Source: Gnetum montanum
Lineage: Eukaryota > Streptophyta > Gnetopsida > Gnetales > Gnetaceae
Length of the DNA stretch: 64,000 bases
Assembly: GCA_015680685.1 (NCBI GenBank)
Contig: MNCI01025409.1
Span: 6,940 to 70,939, forward strand
Direction of reading: 5' to 3'
In this document: piece by piece, positions 21,641-34,330 of the stretch
Numbering within the stretch: position 1 is the first letter of the stretch
Layout of the letters: each line of letters begins with the position of its first letter
Program-made: the position numbers and the translations under genes
The notes under the pieces: model-generated
Database searches by the model: none
Told to the model about the DNA's origin: nothing
What the model saw: the letters and a program-made list of their open reading frames with translations, nothing else

Positions 21641-22788
21641 ATATCCCTAATACAGATCAATTATGCATTCTTTAGGATGCTTATGAAGGTCCTTGTAGGA
21701 GGCATTATGCTGGGAGACACATGACCATAAAAATCCTCATGAAAAGGTATTATTGGCCAACCATCTTTAGGGATGCACACCAATTTGTTCACGCTTGTGA
21801 TCATTGCCAGAGGGATGGTGGAATGACAACTCGAATGGAGGGGAGACAACAATGGATACAACCTCTTGAGCCATTCGATATTTGGGGAATTAACTTTATG
21901 GATCCTATCACACCTTTATCAAATAGAAAGGCATATATTATAGTTGTAGTTGACTATTGTACTAAGTGGGTAGAAGTAGCAGCTGTCACCGACTATACAT
22001 CCGCCACTGCTACTTGGTTTTTACAACAAAACATCATAAAAAGGTTTGGTGTACCTCATGCATTAATTTATGATAATGGAACTCATTTTATAGGTGCCAC
22101 TTTCTAGAAGTTGATGCAATGCTTGGGGGTTGAACATAAATTCACAACACCATATCACCCACAAGCCAATGGTCAAGTTGAGGTCACTAATCAGGAGATT
22201 ACAAAAATCTTAACCCATACCATTAGTAAATACTGAAGGGACTAGAGCACTAAATTAAATGATTCCCTTTAGGCCTATCACTCCACATGGAAGCTTCCCA
22301 TAGCTTATTCTCCCTATGAGCTTATGTACGGAAAACTACCAACATTGCCCATCCAATTTGAGCTCTGTACACTCTCTATAGCTTGTGACCTTAACCTAGA
22401 TCTAAGTCTAGCACAAAAAGAATGATTAATGAGTCTCAACTTGCTAGATGAAAATTGGTTAATGGCCCTATCATCCAACGAAACACATAAGGCATTTAAC
22501 AAGAAACGCCATGACCTCAAAATAAGAAAAGTCAAGTTTCAACCAAGAGACAAGGTTCTCTATTGGAATCCTGCACATGTACCACAACGAATAAAATTTC
22601 AAACATTGTGGGAAGGACCTTACATCATTGATGAAACTTTTCCATCTGGCGCCATGATCATCTACAAACCTGACAACCCAGATAAGAAACAACTAGTCAA
22701 CATTCAACAAATAAAACCTTTCCATGAGCCCAAGCCAACCTACGCAACAAACACCTTGTTAGATGGACAACCATGCTCAATCTTTTAG
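21641..22788 (+). pseudogene. Integrase of element C
   Basis: The zinc-binding region reads DAYEGPCRRHYAGRHMTI, then YYWPTIFRDA and HACDHCQR, an HHCC arrangement. The core has FDIWGINFMDPITP: the first catalytic Asp (D of D,D-35-E) has become Asn at 21892-21894, a G-to-A change. The second Asp survives in YDNGTHF and the Glu in ANGQVEVTNQEI. The C-terminal part includes MYGKLPTLP, then KFQPRDKVLYWNP, a GPY-like WEGPYIIDETFPSG and a normal stop at 22786-22788. The last 119 codons are open. Stops and one frame change occur in the middle. Confidence 0.9.
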
Positions 22789-24612
22789 ATCTTTCCCTTC
22801 CAACTTAGTCATGGAGGAGATGGTCATCCATACTAACACCTTAGGTATCTCAGTTTTTGACTTTTTTGTTTTACATATTTTTGGTTTTACAACTTTTTGT
22901 TTTCATCTTCTTTATTTTACATTTTTTTTGTTTTACATATTTGTATTTTTAAGATTATTGATCTTCTCTTAGTTTTTGTTTTACACCATTGTTAATATAT
23001 TCAATATCTATTGTCTACTCTTTTACTTTTTTTTATGGTTATGTTTGCTTATGTTTGATGTGTTTCTCTACTTTTTCTATTACTAAAGTGGCAGGTACAA
23101 TGGTAATCCACTACTTGATGATGGTATGCTTCATTCGTAATTTTATTGTTGATGTCTACTTTTTGAATTTGAATTTCATTACTGATGACTGGGACATGGG
23201 TTTTTTTCATGTAACAGGTAGTGAGTCCACATCATCCACCCATCCACATACTCTATGATTTTCCTTGTTTTGGAAGTGTGTAGTCTCTTCTTCATTAATG
23301 CAACTTTAATAAATTGATGACTTGTGTAGTTTTTAGAATTGGGAAGGAATCAAAGGTTTGGACAAGGTGTGGCTTAAAATGGATGTGGTATTCTTTGTGC
23401 TTTTTTGTTTTCCTATGTGTAGGAGTGTTCTCAAAAGCTTCTCACCATTCTGCATCATATCATAATAGGAAGTCAAATAAGTCCTTACATGGTGTGATCC
23501 TCATCACAAAGAAAAGAAGAAGAAGAAGATGAGGATTCAAAGCACATCCCTTAGACAAAATAAATGTGAAAAACACATGGGTCTTTGCATCATGTGGTTC
23601 CCATTCAAAAAAAATATGGGAATTCAAAGCACACCCATTAGACTAAATAAAAAGGGCTACAAGCACTGGTTATGAGACTTGTCTTGTCTCCTCTAACTAA
23701 GGCCCTTTCTCACTTCCTACCTTCACTCCAATTTGGAATGGTGGTTGTTTTGTGGGAGCATTCCTGTATCTCAAGGGATGGACTTGCCTTAGAATGTCAA
23801 TGCAAAGTCACTGAAAGCGGTTGGTTTTGATCTGGATTGAGGATGGATCCTACCAAGTCATTTAATCACAAACTCCATAAGGGACTGCATGTGACCATAA
23901 TTAGGAACTCCATTCCACTCTCTCTGTCATCCATGTATGCTTTTCATGCCTCACCTCATTATCAGTTTCATGTTTTGACTTAATGTTTTGGTTTGATGTG
24001 TTGGGTTTATCAGTCAGTTACTTTTGGATTTTTGTACTTAACTTTTTGTAACCATTAATCATCCATGGTGTCCACGGACTCTTTCGTTTGAAGTTATGTA
24101 AGGGCATAAAAGGCTTGTGCTTGCTTTGGGGAGGACCCACTTGTATATCTTTTGGTTTGGTTAAGTTAAGTTCTTTACCCGTAGACATTATTACAATCAA
24201 ATTCTTTTTATTTACCCCATCCATGTCATCCAATTATACACACCTTTATAACAGTTTGTAATGAACTCCTTTTTATTGTTGTGAATACCCTTTTTCCAGT
24301 ATTCCTCATTCACCAAGGAGGATGCAACCATATCATTCATGGGAGATTGTTCATAACTGCTATATCTCTTCTACCTCTCCCTCATTCTTCTATTACTAAG
24401 AGGGGTTGGATGTCCTCTGGATTCATTGGTATTCTTTCCTATTGTCATGAACACCCAATTTTGTACATAATTGTAATATTGTATGCTCGGGCACTTTCGT
24501 ATTTTTCTATTTTCTCTGTGTCACTTTGCATGTCAGTCAAATAAGTCCACACCATCTAATATATTTTGTAAAGGACTTTTTCCTCTTCTTTTGTACTCAA
24601 GGATGATTTTTC
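22789..24612 (+). other. 3' noncoding region of element C
   Basis: 1.8 kb without a credible gene. It opens with TCATGGAGGAGATGG, then a T-rich array of TTTTGTTTTACA words (22850-22990). Conserved blocks AGTGAGTCCACATCATCCA near 23220, AAGCACA-CCC-TTAGAC near 23625 and TACAAGCACTGGTTATGA near 23668 are shared with the other Athila-like copies. No accessory gene is present. Confidence 0.8.
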
Positions 24613-24629
24613 ATTCAGTCATGGGGGTA
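24613..24629 (+). promoter_or_regulatory. Polypurine tract of C
   Basis: ATTCAGTCATGGGGGTA next to the LTR start TGATAAATTG. Confidence 0.85.
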
Positions 24630-25516
24630 TGATAAATTGTGTTTGTCATTACTCCAATATTGGGATGGCCGTGATATCGGGTACACAATATTGGGTATGC
24701 GATATCATGACCCAAGATGTGATATCATACATTTGATATCACAAGGTCACTCCCAAGTCTATAAATACAATGCCTAGGCATACAATTGGGAGTAATTTTT
24801 TGGTAGTCAAGTAGCAAAACTCTTGCAGTTTGTCCATTTGAAAGTTAGAATATTTTCCAAGTGCCCGTAGCAGGAGGTCTAAGTGTGAATGGATTTTTAT
24901 TCAAGCATTGATGTATCTGAGCACACCATTGTGTTGGCAATAAAGACGAACTCTTTGATGCATTCCTTGTATCACTTGAGATTTTCTTTCTTATGCATTT
25001 ACATATTGTTATTTCATGCAATTTAAATTAATGTTATTTATCCAGTAATTAATTTTGATGAATTAAGCAAATCGTTAAATTACACAAGCACAACCCCTTC
25101 AAGCATATGTGTGACACTTGGTAGTTTAGAAACGATTAGCATTTGATAGCCCAATAGTGTTTGCACAAAGTTTAGGATGTGTCCAGGAAGTGGGTACGGT
25201 TACTTGTGTTAGGCTAGATTAGATTATACTTTACTTAGCAATTAATCGCTCTTATTTTTAATAACTCTTACTTTTATTCTTGTTCTAGGTGAGTAATTCC
25301 ATAAAAACACAAAATAATAAAAATATTATGCTTCAGTCACACTTAACCATACAATTTCATTCCACAAGTGGGACTGGGAAGACAACGAACGAACAACACG
25401 CATACACTGTTTAGCTCTAGTGTACTTAGTAATTATAGTTTGTAGAATTTGATTGGATTGCATGTGAACACTTGTGATTCGTATGGTTGGGCATAGGGGT
25501 ACCTTGCTGCTCATTA
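24630..25516 (+). mobile_element. 3' LTR of element C
   Basis: Aligns with 17147-18029 along its length and ends CTGCTCATTA. The GATATC motifs in U3 are more decayed than in the 5' LTR (ATATCATGACC, GATATCATAC, TGATATCACAAGG). TATAAATA at 24760-24767. Confidence 0.95.
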
Positions 25517-26183
25517 ATAACTCTACATATTGAATCATTATTCTATGCCTCTCACCAGTCTTCATGCTCTTCATACCACTCTCACACTCCTCTTCCACCT
25601 ATGCCACCGCCACTAATGCAAGGTGAGTTACCATTGCAACTAGAGCAAAATAATGTCACTTACATTGTCCACACCCAGGTGGATAATAGTGCTAGTAATT
25701 TTGAGTGCAAGCCTAGGATGCATCCCTTCTTCAAAGTGGTTTTCATGTTTATTGATGAAGCTAGTAAACTTATCAATTTACTTGATCAAATGCAAGAACA
25801 ATAAGTTGCAACTTCTATCATCATCCAACTACCTCCTAGTATCTTAACTAAACCCAAAATAGTTATTGTTCAAGAGCCCAATGTGAAAACTGTCATGCTT
25901 ATCCATGCAAGTTACTAACTTAATAAAAGTGTGGATTCTTCCAAAGAACAAAATGAACAAGAAAGCCCCTCAATTTATTTCTAAATTGCAAGCAATCCAT
26001 CATGCAAAGCTCCACTACATTTAGGTTCTCTATTGGAGGTTGAGCTAGCTAAGAATTAACAGTAGTCTTAATTCTATTATTCACAGTCTTTCCTCTCATT
26101 AGTGGATGTGACTCTACTACTAAAATATAAGAAGAAACTTAGATAAGTTGTAGACTAATGAAATCTAAGTAACTTGACTACAT
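25517..26183 (+). pseudogene. Old gag-pro relic, right part
   Basis: Continues the gag interrupted by C: SSYHSHTPLPPMPPPLMQGE, ELPLQLEQNNVTY and a tail, then a protease start with KTVMLIHASY, SIYF and APLHLGS blocks up to about 26040. The last 140 bases carry no recognised coding sequence and may belong to the start of the LTR of G. Confidence 0.65.
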
Positions 26184-26414
26184 TGATGCTTATGTGTTGA
26201 TGTGATCTTGTTCTTTACTTAAATAAATGTGCATACTATCCACATTTATTGTACCTTAGATCAATGTAGTGGCGAAGCTCTTGCAATTTTCTTCATTAGG
26301 ACTTAGAAAATTTTCTCTTTGAGTGCCTGTAGCATGGATAGAGTTGACTGAATAGGGTTTTATTCAAGTGCATTTTGTACCTAGATACTTCATTAACTCT
26401 CTTCATTGTAACAT
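26184..26414 (+). mobile_element. 5' part of the 5' LTR of element G
   Basis: The end of this stretch holds LTR R-region words (TGCAATTTTCTTCATTAGG, TTTGAGTGCCTGTAGCA, TTTTATTCAAGTGCATTTTG, CCTAGATAC). The rest of the same LTR is found at 62686-63217, after element D. The start at 26184 (TGATGCTTATG) is a guess: no clear polypurine tract precedes it, and none is expected before a 5' LTR. Confidence 0.65.
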
Positions 26415-27271
26415 TGATAAAGTCAAATTTTTAACATGTAATAACATCATAGTAATGATGTTGTTGATATGATGTCATCACTCATGCTACATCATCATTG
26501 ATACAATGTCTTGGAATACATGCAACCCTATAAATACAACACTTGGGCACATAATCTGATAACCTTTTCATTACATCCTTAGGTAGACTCTTACAGTTTG
26601 TTTCTGTAAACTTAGTGATATAAATGATTGCTTAGAGTATGATTTACAATTGATTGATGTCTTTATTTGAATGAGTTGTACTTGGATATAGTTCATGGTG
26701 GAAATAAAGATTGAGATTGCTCTTCATCATTGTAGCATTTTTTTAGTTTTCTATTTATGCACTTAGCATAATTTTTACTATTTTCCTAGTTTAACACTTT
26801 ACATTCTAAAGCACTTTGTTAGTAAGTAGTATGGATATGACTAGTTTTGAGTGTTAAGTGTAGTTATCTAGTAACTAGTAGTGGCATTGCTTGGTTTGCC
26901 TAGTAGTAATCCCACTTGGTAATTCCAGTGATAATTGTACAAGTCCAAGACATGAATTGTAGACTAGGAATAAATGTCCATTGCTCTAGGATAAAATAGA
27001 TTTACATTCCTATTGTTACTTAAACTTAGGATTTCATATTCATTTTCACCATGTAGCATTAATGGCCAAGACAACATCAGTTAATCATACACTTCACTAA
27101 GAGCTAAGACATACACTTGTACCTTCCTAGCTTAAGGTGGGAAGACAATAAGCATGAACTTAAAATCAATTACCAGCATAATAAGATTGTCCATCCATAG
27201 ATTACGATTTGGTCACACATTGACACTTATGAATGGTATGGTAGAGTGTTGGGATACTCCACCACTCATCA
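26415..27271 (+). mobile_element. 5' LTR of element D
   Basis: TGATAAAGTC start, CCACTCATCA end. U3 carries GATGTCATCAC / GTGATGACATC-like and ACAATGT words in place of GATATC. TATAAATA at 26529-26536; AATAAAG near 26703; U5 end GGGATACTCCACC. Confidence 0.95.
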
Positions 27272-27292
27272 TTGACACAATTTCTGGGGATC
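27272..27292 (+). promoter_or_regulatory. Primer binding site of D
   Basis: TTGACACAATTTCTGGGGAT, a decayed tRNA-Asp-type site directly after the LTR. Confidence 0.75.
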
Positions 27293-27416
27293 TGTCAATG
27301 TGTGCTAAGTAATTGATTTTACAAAGTTTGTTGTATGAAGAATCAAAAATTTAATTTTCATAATCTTTAAATAATTCTAATAACACACACACTCAGCCAA
27401 AAATCATACTCATAAC

Positions 27417-30400
27417 ATGGCTTCAACTAAAAAAATAATCACTTGTCAAAGAGATAAAACAGGTAATGATAGAACAAATGATGATGAAGACTAGAGTATG
27501 CCTATGTAAACAAGAATCTCATACACTCATAATGATCCTTACTATCTTGATTTCACCTTCATCTTTCACCAAGATCGATAGTTAATGTGGAGAGACTTAG
27601 AGGGAAACATCATTTTGCCTCCAATGTGTTTAACACCCATAATGCTTCAAATAGCTTTAAGGAGAATGGAGCTGAGCCATGTACAAGAAGGGTATCATGT
27701 AACCAAACACATGAGAAGACCCTACTAACCCATAAAGGCACAAGTGTAGAGAGATACTACTATGGAGACAAAACATTTTCACAACAAGGAAAAGTAAATT
27801 AACTCTCCTGTTATCCTAGAAGAACTTGATGGTGATGCATTTGTAGTGGAGAAACTCCACTAGGATCATGAAGTCCATTCCGAAACACCTATTATTCATT
27901 TATAAGAACCTATCAAAGGTGCAGTTACATTTAGCCTTAGCAAAGATACCAATAAGAGAAGAAACAAACTCTAAGTACAAGAACGACTCAAGGACAAGAG
28001 CTTTTCTTGGATTACAAAGGAAAAAATACTAGAGTCACAGAAGGAGAACTAGCTGGCACTGTTCTCCCACTACTTTGTCTTTATCCTTGCAATCATTGAT
28101 GGACTTTGATCTAAGGGAACACATGTATAGAAATCATGATAGGGAAAGATGTCAAACTCATGATTGACATGAATATTGCCAAAGACACTTTGGTGAAGAA
28201 GATGAAGAGCATGAGCCATGAAGAAACATGGATAGACATGAAGAAAGAGAGAGAGAGAGGTATGAGTACCAAAGGGGGCACCACCACAACTGAGCATATG
28301 AACCCAATGAGCATGAAGAACCCTTTTTGGTAACTCACAATACGAGAAATATAAGGGAAGATATCTACATTTCAACTAGCCATGTAAGGGGTAGCCACAT
28401 TAAGTAGCTAGACATGAACAACATGCTGAGATTTGAGGGTGGATATAATGCAGATCTACAACACCACCTTCAAGCATTCCATGATGCTTGCGTCCTATAG
28501 AACATAGAGAGTGATCGGTAGAAACTAAAGTTGTTCCTAATGACGCTCATTAAAGAGGCAGCAAAATGGTATAGATTGTTGGAACTTGAATTAATTAGAA
28601 GATGGAGAACCATGCTTGAACTTTTCAATGATAAATATCAAACCTACTCCTGGGTTTCCAATCTTAGGAAGTAGATCTAGGGCTAGAATCAAGGGATCCA
28701 TGAATCCCTTGATGTGGAAATGGGTAGATACTATTTGCTTTTGCATAGATTCCCAAGTCATAGATTTTCCAAAAGGGAGCAGCTTAGGCACATTGTTGAT
28801 GGACTATGATACAAAACTAGGGAAACCCTTGGGATTTATGCCTAAGGAAGGCTATTTGAAATGATCGTCCATCACATTCAGAGACTCATCGATCAAGTGG
28901 AAAAGGAATAAGGCAAACTAAGGAAGAGAGAATCAGACGAAGAGTACAATAGAGATTCATCTATTAAGGAAGAGAGATGCATGAGCGTGTGATCATCAAG
29001 AGGAAGAAACCTTGGAACAGGTAATATAGAAAAAGATAGTACCTATTCAGAAATATGTTACTAATATAGCAACCAAGGTAGAGAAGATGTGAGATTTGAT
29101 GGGTGAAAAGTTCACCATAGTATTGAAAATTATGGAAGAAAGAACTAAGCAAGCCTTTAGCAAAGGTAAGAAGAAAAGGAAGAAAAGAGACTTCAAACAG
29201 AAAGTGATGAGTCCCAATATTGGACCCTTGATATTCAACCTTCAATATTGGATACACGATATCGAAGGACATGCGATGTTAGAGCTTGTCTCATTGCCTA
29301 TAAATAAGAGATAGGGGCACTTGGTTTGGCATTAGTTTTTCTAGTCCTTAGCCAAATTCCTACAGTTTTTCTATTCCAGAGTTAGAATTATTTCTAAGTT
29401 CCCATAGTAGAAGTCATAGAGTAAACGGATCTTTATTCGAGCATTGTGTACCTGAGCACACCTTGTGATTGGAAATAAAGACAAACTTTATGATAAACCT
29501 TGCAACATTCAGAATAGCTTAATTATTACATTTCATGTTATTTACTATTATTTGATGCTTTCAATAGTTAATTAATGTTATTTCATTGAAGTATTAAGCA
29601 TCAATTATTAATGAATTAGCACACTCAACACAACTACTTCGAGCATATGTGGAACACTTGGTAACCTAGTAACAACTAGCATTTGGTAATCCCAATAGTG
29701 TTACACTGGTTCAGGATGTGTTTGGAGAGTGGGAATAGATGTTGGTGTTAGGATTTGATTCACATTAGAGTTATAAAAATCCATTAGTTAATTAAATCTT
29801 TTCATTGCACACACTTAGGAGACTAAGATAGAAAATATAAAAAACATAAAAATCATATACCTCGAGTTTACTTAACCATACAATTGTGCCTTACAAGTAA
29901 GCTTGGGAAGATAATGACTACATAACTCATCTTTGTTCTATGTAGGCACATAAGCACTTAATCCTTGGAGTTTGATTGGATCACGCGTGAACGCTCATAT
30001 TTGTATGATTGGGCATAGGGGTACCTTGCCACTCATCAGAAAGGAAAGATAGCTTTAGTGGAAGAATGTTCAGATACAAGTTCAGATGAGAAGGAAGGAT
30101 GTTCTATGTGCTAGTATGACCACCCTTAGGGGTCCTACCTTGTTATGATACATTTGTAAGAAATAGGGGCATATGCATTGAATCCAAGATTCATCAAGAA
30201 GAAAATGCCCAAATGACCTTATCCTCAAGGTAACTATCAATAGACCTTCCAACTAGCCTATTACTCTAGTGGGACTTACCTATAACCACTGGAGTAGTAT
30301 CACCAATAGTGGTAGCAACCACAATCATGGGAAATACCACCACCATAATAACAATACCGATATTAACAACCAGACCCTTATGGATACTATGTCCAACATA

Positions 30401-30760
30401 TGAGTTCTCTAGGAAATGTAGTGGTTTAGACTTCTCAATACTATCCACTAGAATACCATAGCCCTACACCTTCAAGGATGGACTCCAATCTATATGTGCA
30501 TCCACAAGTAATTGGTTCATTAAGTCAACCTCCTAACCCTTTACCACCTATAGCACCACTTGTAATGTAGGGAGAACTACCATCAGAGCCTGAGTAGAAG
30601 AACACAACTAGGGAAGTTAACATGCAGGAGGAGGCAATCACCATGAACCATAATCTAGGAAATGATCATTCTTTTGAATAATCCCAAAGAAGGTTTGAAG
30701 GATGGGGAGCACATATACTTCTACTCTATCACCATCCAATCCTCCAAGAAACAATAAGCT
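27417..30760 (+). pseudogene. gag of element D (split by a solo LTR)
   Basis: From ATG 27417: a short Lys-rich start, then the N-terminal domain (YYLDFTFIFHQDR, LEGNIILPPMC, RRMELSHVQEGYH). A polar, charged linker (about 27950-28380) is followed by capsid (LDMNNMLRFEGGYNADLQ, LQAFHDACVL, KLKLFLMTLIKEAAKWYRL, TMLELFNDKYQTYS). After a basic Lys-rich stretch the solo LTR intrudes at 29205-30038. Gag resumes with a knuckle that has lost its last Cys (CSMCxYDHP), then a Pro/Gln/Tyr tail to about 30700. Stops are frequent and often at Gln positions. Confidence 0.85.
29205..30038 (+). mobile_element. Solo LTR, GATATC type
   Basis: 834 bp from TGATGAGTCC to CCACTCATCA with GAAAG directly on both sides (29200-29204 and 30039-30043). 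U3 has GATATT/GATATC words, TATAAATA at 29299-29306, AATAAAG near 29474. There is no internal domain: a full element was reduced to one LTR by LTR-LTR recombination. The host is the lysine-rich part of D gag. Closest in sequence to the LTR at 9230. Confidence 0.95.
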
Positions 30761-31300
30761 TCCATAATCATCCAATGAAAATGTGACAACAGTCATGATA
30801 ACCCAGATCATTACTCATTGGATCAAGGCAGGAGCACTTCCTCATAAATGAATAGATTTAGGAAGTCCCTTGGTATACCTTTAAGTAGCAGGTTAAAAAT
30901 CATACAAGCCTCTATTCAATTCTAGGTCTGGGATGAACATGCAAGATATGTATGAAGCCTAGAATCTACCATCGTTGAAAAAAAGAAACATTTGGATAGA
31001 GCTTGTGGACCAGTTGATCATAGTTCCACTAGGACAAGTGGAAGATATGATCACTATCATTAGTGGCTGGTCCTACCCTACTGATGTTTTGGTCATTCAT
31101 GTAGGTAAAAACAAGGAAGAGTTCCCAATCATAATGGAAAGGACTTGGCTTAGCATTGTAGATGCTAAGCTTGGTATTAGAGACTTGTCCTTGAAAACCT
31201 CCAAGGAAGATCAAGCTAGAATTATTCAAAGATGTAGAGTTCCATGTATCACATACAACGATAACAGGTGTAGTTGCATGTAGAGAATATGGAAAATCAG
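30761..31300 (+). pseudogene. Protease of element D
   Basis: Blocks TVMITQIITHWIKAG, FNSRSGMNMQDMYEA and ELVDQLIIVPLGQVEDMIT, then GWSYPTDVLVIHV and PIIMERTWLSIVDAKLGIR. The catalytic Asp is now Asn and the D-S/T-G motif is destroyed. The part from 30975 to 31283 is open. Confidence 0.8.
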
Positions 31301-31850
31301 ATAGGAAGATAACATAGCATGCAACAAATGTGTTGAAGATATGTGTATGCAAAAGTGCTTGTATGGGGTAGCCACTCAACAAGAAGGCATCCAGTGGCTA
31401 ATTACAAATAGTGAAATAGAATCAAACATATACATGGAATGGAAAAATAAAATAATAAGTGCCTATGTAGAAGAAATTGACAAGTTGGAGCAATTGAGAA
31501 GAAGACATCCCTATCCACACATAGGTCAAGAAGAAGAGATAGAATGGGAACAACTAGAGATCTTGGATAAAGTTGAACTAGAATCACTAGAATTAAAGGT
31601 CCTATTGACAACACTAGAATATGCTTTCTTAAAAAATCAAAATTTGATCATAATTAATGTCAACCTAGATAAGGAACAAAAGAAGAAGTTATTAGAATTA
31701 GTTAACAAGTGGCTAATAGCATTTGCCTAGTCTTACGATGAGATCATTGGCATTGACTCCAGAATATGTTAACGTTGGATATACATCGATCTAGCGGTGA
31801 AACCATGATGCCAACCGTAGAGGAGGCTAAATCCAAAACTTTAAAAAGTA
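31301..31850 (+). pseudogene. pro-RT linker of element D
   Basis: An open stretch of 129 codons (31341-31730) includes QKCLYGVATQQ, QWLITNSEIES, DKLEQLRR and LTTLEYAFLKNQ, and is rich in Glu and Leu. It corresponds to the linker at 19930-20150 of C and contains the segment missing at N 20199. The function of this linker in Athila-like Pol is not known to me. Confidence 0.75.
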
Positions 31851-32560
31851 GTCAAGAAAGAATTGGAAAAATTACTAAAGGTAGGATTCATTTATCCCAT
31901 GGTGGATAGTGAATGGGCCAATCCTTTGGTAATTGTTCCAAAGAAGGGAGGCATGTGGAGAGTGTGCATCAACTTTTGATTATCGAACTCTGCTACATTT
32001 AAGCGTCAGTTTCCCTTGTCATTTGTTGACCAAGTCTTGGATACTATTCTAGGACATGAGTACTACATTTTTCTAGATGGGTACAAGGGATATAACTAGA
32101 TTCACATTATGCCTAAGAACCAAGAGAAGACAACATTCACTAGTCCATGGGGAATTTTTGCTTACAAGTAGATGCATTTCAACCTTTGCAATGCACCCGC
32201 TACCTTCTAGCGACTTGTCTTTAGTATCTTCTAGAAACTATTAGGCAATGATGTTGAAGTATTTATGAATGTTTTTTCAAATATGGGCTAGATTTCAAAT
32301 AGGCATTAGACTGTCTAGAGTAGGTATTAAAAAGATGTGTAGAAACTAACATAAAGCTCAATTGGTAGAAAATCCATCTTATGGTCCAAGATGAAATTTT
32401 GTTAGGACATAAGATTTCACAAAGAGGAATAGAGGTGGATCTTAACAAAATTAGAATCATCCAAAACATCATCTAGAGGCCATAAACTATTAAATATGGT
32501 CAATCATTTTTGGGCCACATCGGGTACTATAAGAGATTCATAGAAATTTTTTTAAAAATT
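31851..32560 (+). pseudogene. Reverse transcriptase of element D
   Basis: LLKVGFIYPMVDSEWANPLV, IVPKKGGMWRVCINF, FVDQVLDTILGHEYY and FLDGYKGYN are the palm and fingers blocks. TSPWGIFAYK and FNLCNAPATF follow. The catalytic box is damaged (VFMNVFSNMG where C and E keep FMDD). Several stops at Gln or Trp codons. Confidence 0.85.
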
Positions 32561-33310
32561 GCAAAATTGCTAGTTGATTTGACCAAGAAGGATGTACCCT
32601 TTTAACAAACTAAATCATGTGAAAAGGCATTTGAAACCTTGAAACAAAAGCTGATAGAAACGCTAATCCTATGAGCTCCGGATTGGTTTAATCCTTTTAA
32701 TATCATGATAGATGCTTTGAATTATGTGCTCGGTGTAGTACTAACACAGTTAGATGATCAAAAGAGACCATACTATATTCATTATGCTAGTAGAAGCATC
32801 ACTAGGGCATAACTTAATTACACCACAATAGAAAAGGCACTAATGGCAGTGGTGTATGCATTGGAAAAATTCAAACATTATGTGCTTAAAATTCAAACAT
32901 TATGTGCTTAGATACTTGATCTATGTCCACATTGATCACCATGTAATTTGATTTTTGATGAAAAAATCAATAGTTAGTCCCCAAGTGATTAGATGACTTG
33001 TTATCCTACAGGAGTTTGACATAACTTTGATTGACAAGAAGGGCACAAAGAATGTAGTGGTTACTCACTTGTTGAGATTAAGATGGGACTCCCAAGATCA
33101 AGTAGAACCATTCTTAGATCAATTCCCTAATGAAAATATGTTCACTATTATAGTAATGGTTGTAGATTAGACAGGAAAGTCATGGACAATTGATTATAAC
33201 ACAAGAGCTACTTGTTAAGTGGAGCAAGAAATAGAAAGAGCAATTCATTCATAAGGTAAAAAGATATATGAAAATAAATGGAAACCTTTACAAGATTTAT
33301 CTTGATGGGT
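32561..33310 (+). pseudogene. RNase H region of element D
   Basis: Recognisable through stops: CEKAFETLKQKLIE, APDWFNPFNIMIDALNY (catalytic Asp kept), YYIHYASRSITRA, LNYTTIEKALMAVVYAL. The phrase around FKHYVLK is duplicated in tandem at about 32868-32910, a 23-bp local duplication. The Glu of the KKEL motif has changed. Confidence 0.75.
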
Positions 33311-34330
33311 TAGTCTGATGGTGTGTACCAAAATATGATCAACAATGGATCCTACAGGATGCACATGAAGGCCCATGTGGTGGCACTAAAACTGATGATG
33401 GTAGGCTACTTCTGGCCTACCTTGTTTAGAGATGTCCATACCTTTACACAATCTTGTGAAAGATGCTAGAGATATGAAGGAATAACAGCCAGGAATCAAG
33501 GGCTGCAATAATTGATACAACCACTAGAACTATTTGATATATGGAGAATTGACTTTATGGGGTTCATTACACCAATGTCAAATGTGAAGGCCTACATAAC
33601 AATGACCATGGATTATAGCACCAAGTGGGTAGAGATAGTAGTAATAAAAGATTGTACAACCAAAACAACCACCAAGTTTTTTCAACAACATGTGGTGAAG
33701 TGATTTGGAGTACCGAGAATGCTTATTTTAGATAATGGGACTCATTTTATCGGTGCTACTTTTAAGAAGCTCATGTAACAAATTGGGGTGAATCATAAGT
33801 TGAACACATCCCTAAGCTAATGGTTAGTTAGTAGATTTAGAAAGGATTAAAGCACCAAGCTAAATGATGCTCTATGGACCTATAGAATGATGTAGAAATT
33901 ACCCATTGGTTATTTGCCCTATGAGCTAGTTTACAAAAAATTATCCATACTACTAATCTAGGTAGAGCTTCAAACTCTAGCTACTGCTAGCCAACTTGAC
34001 CTGAACCTGAGCTTAGCCTAGAGAGAGTGCCTAATGAATCTTAATCTGTTAGAAGAAAATAGGCCAATATCACTCATGAGTAATGAGATATACAAGAACT
34101 ACTCCAAGCATAGGCATGATGCACGAATAAGACAAGTGTTGATACAACTAGGCAATAAGGTCCTCAATTATAATCCCAATCATGTTCAACAAAAGGATAA
34201 ATTTCAAATGCTTTGGAAGGGATCATACATCGTTTAGGAAACTTACCTTTCTGGTGCCATGCATATTCATCATTTTTCTAGCCCACATCAGCTTATCCTT
34301 GTAAACATCTAATAGGTCAAACCTTATTAT
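33311..34330 (+). pseudogene. Integrase of element D
   Basis: DAHEGPCGGT and, in another frame, the YFWPTLFRDVH and SCERC blocks give the zinc-binding region. The core WRIDFMGFITPMSN keeps the first catalytic Asp (33551-33553); LDNGTHFIG keeps the second. The third catalytic region is eroded. The C-terminal part has SLMSNEIYK, DARIRQVLIQLGNKVLNYNP and a WKGSYIV block ending near 34330. Multiple frame changes. Confidence 0.8.

Larger units (their letters stand above)
17147..25516 (+). mobile_element. Element C: complete Athila-like retrotransposon
   Basis: 8370 bp from TGATAAATTG to CTCATTA with two LTRs (883 and 887 bp), primer binding site, gag, protease, RT, RNase H, integrase, 3' noncoding region and polypurine tract in order. 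The five bases before it (17142-17146) and after it (25517-25521) are both ATAAC, an exact target duplication. It interrupts an older gag relic whose two halves lie on either side. It has no second gene between integrase and the 3' LTR, unlike D and E. Gag lacks the capsid domain and pol is full of stops, so it is dead. Confidence 0.95.
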
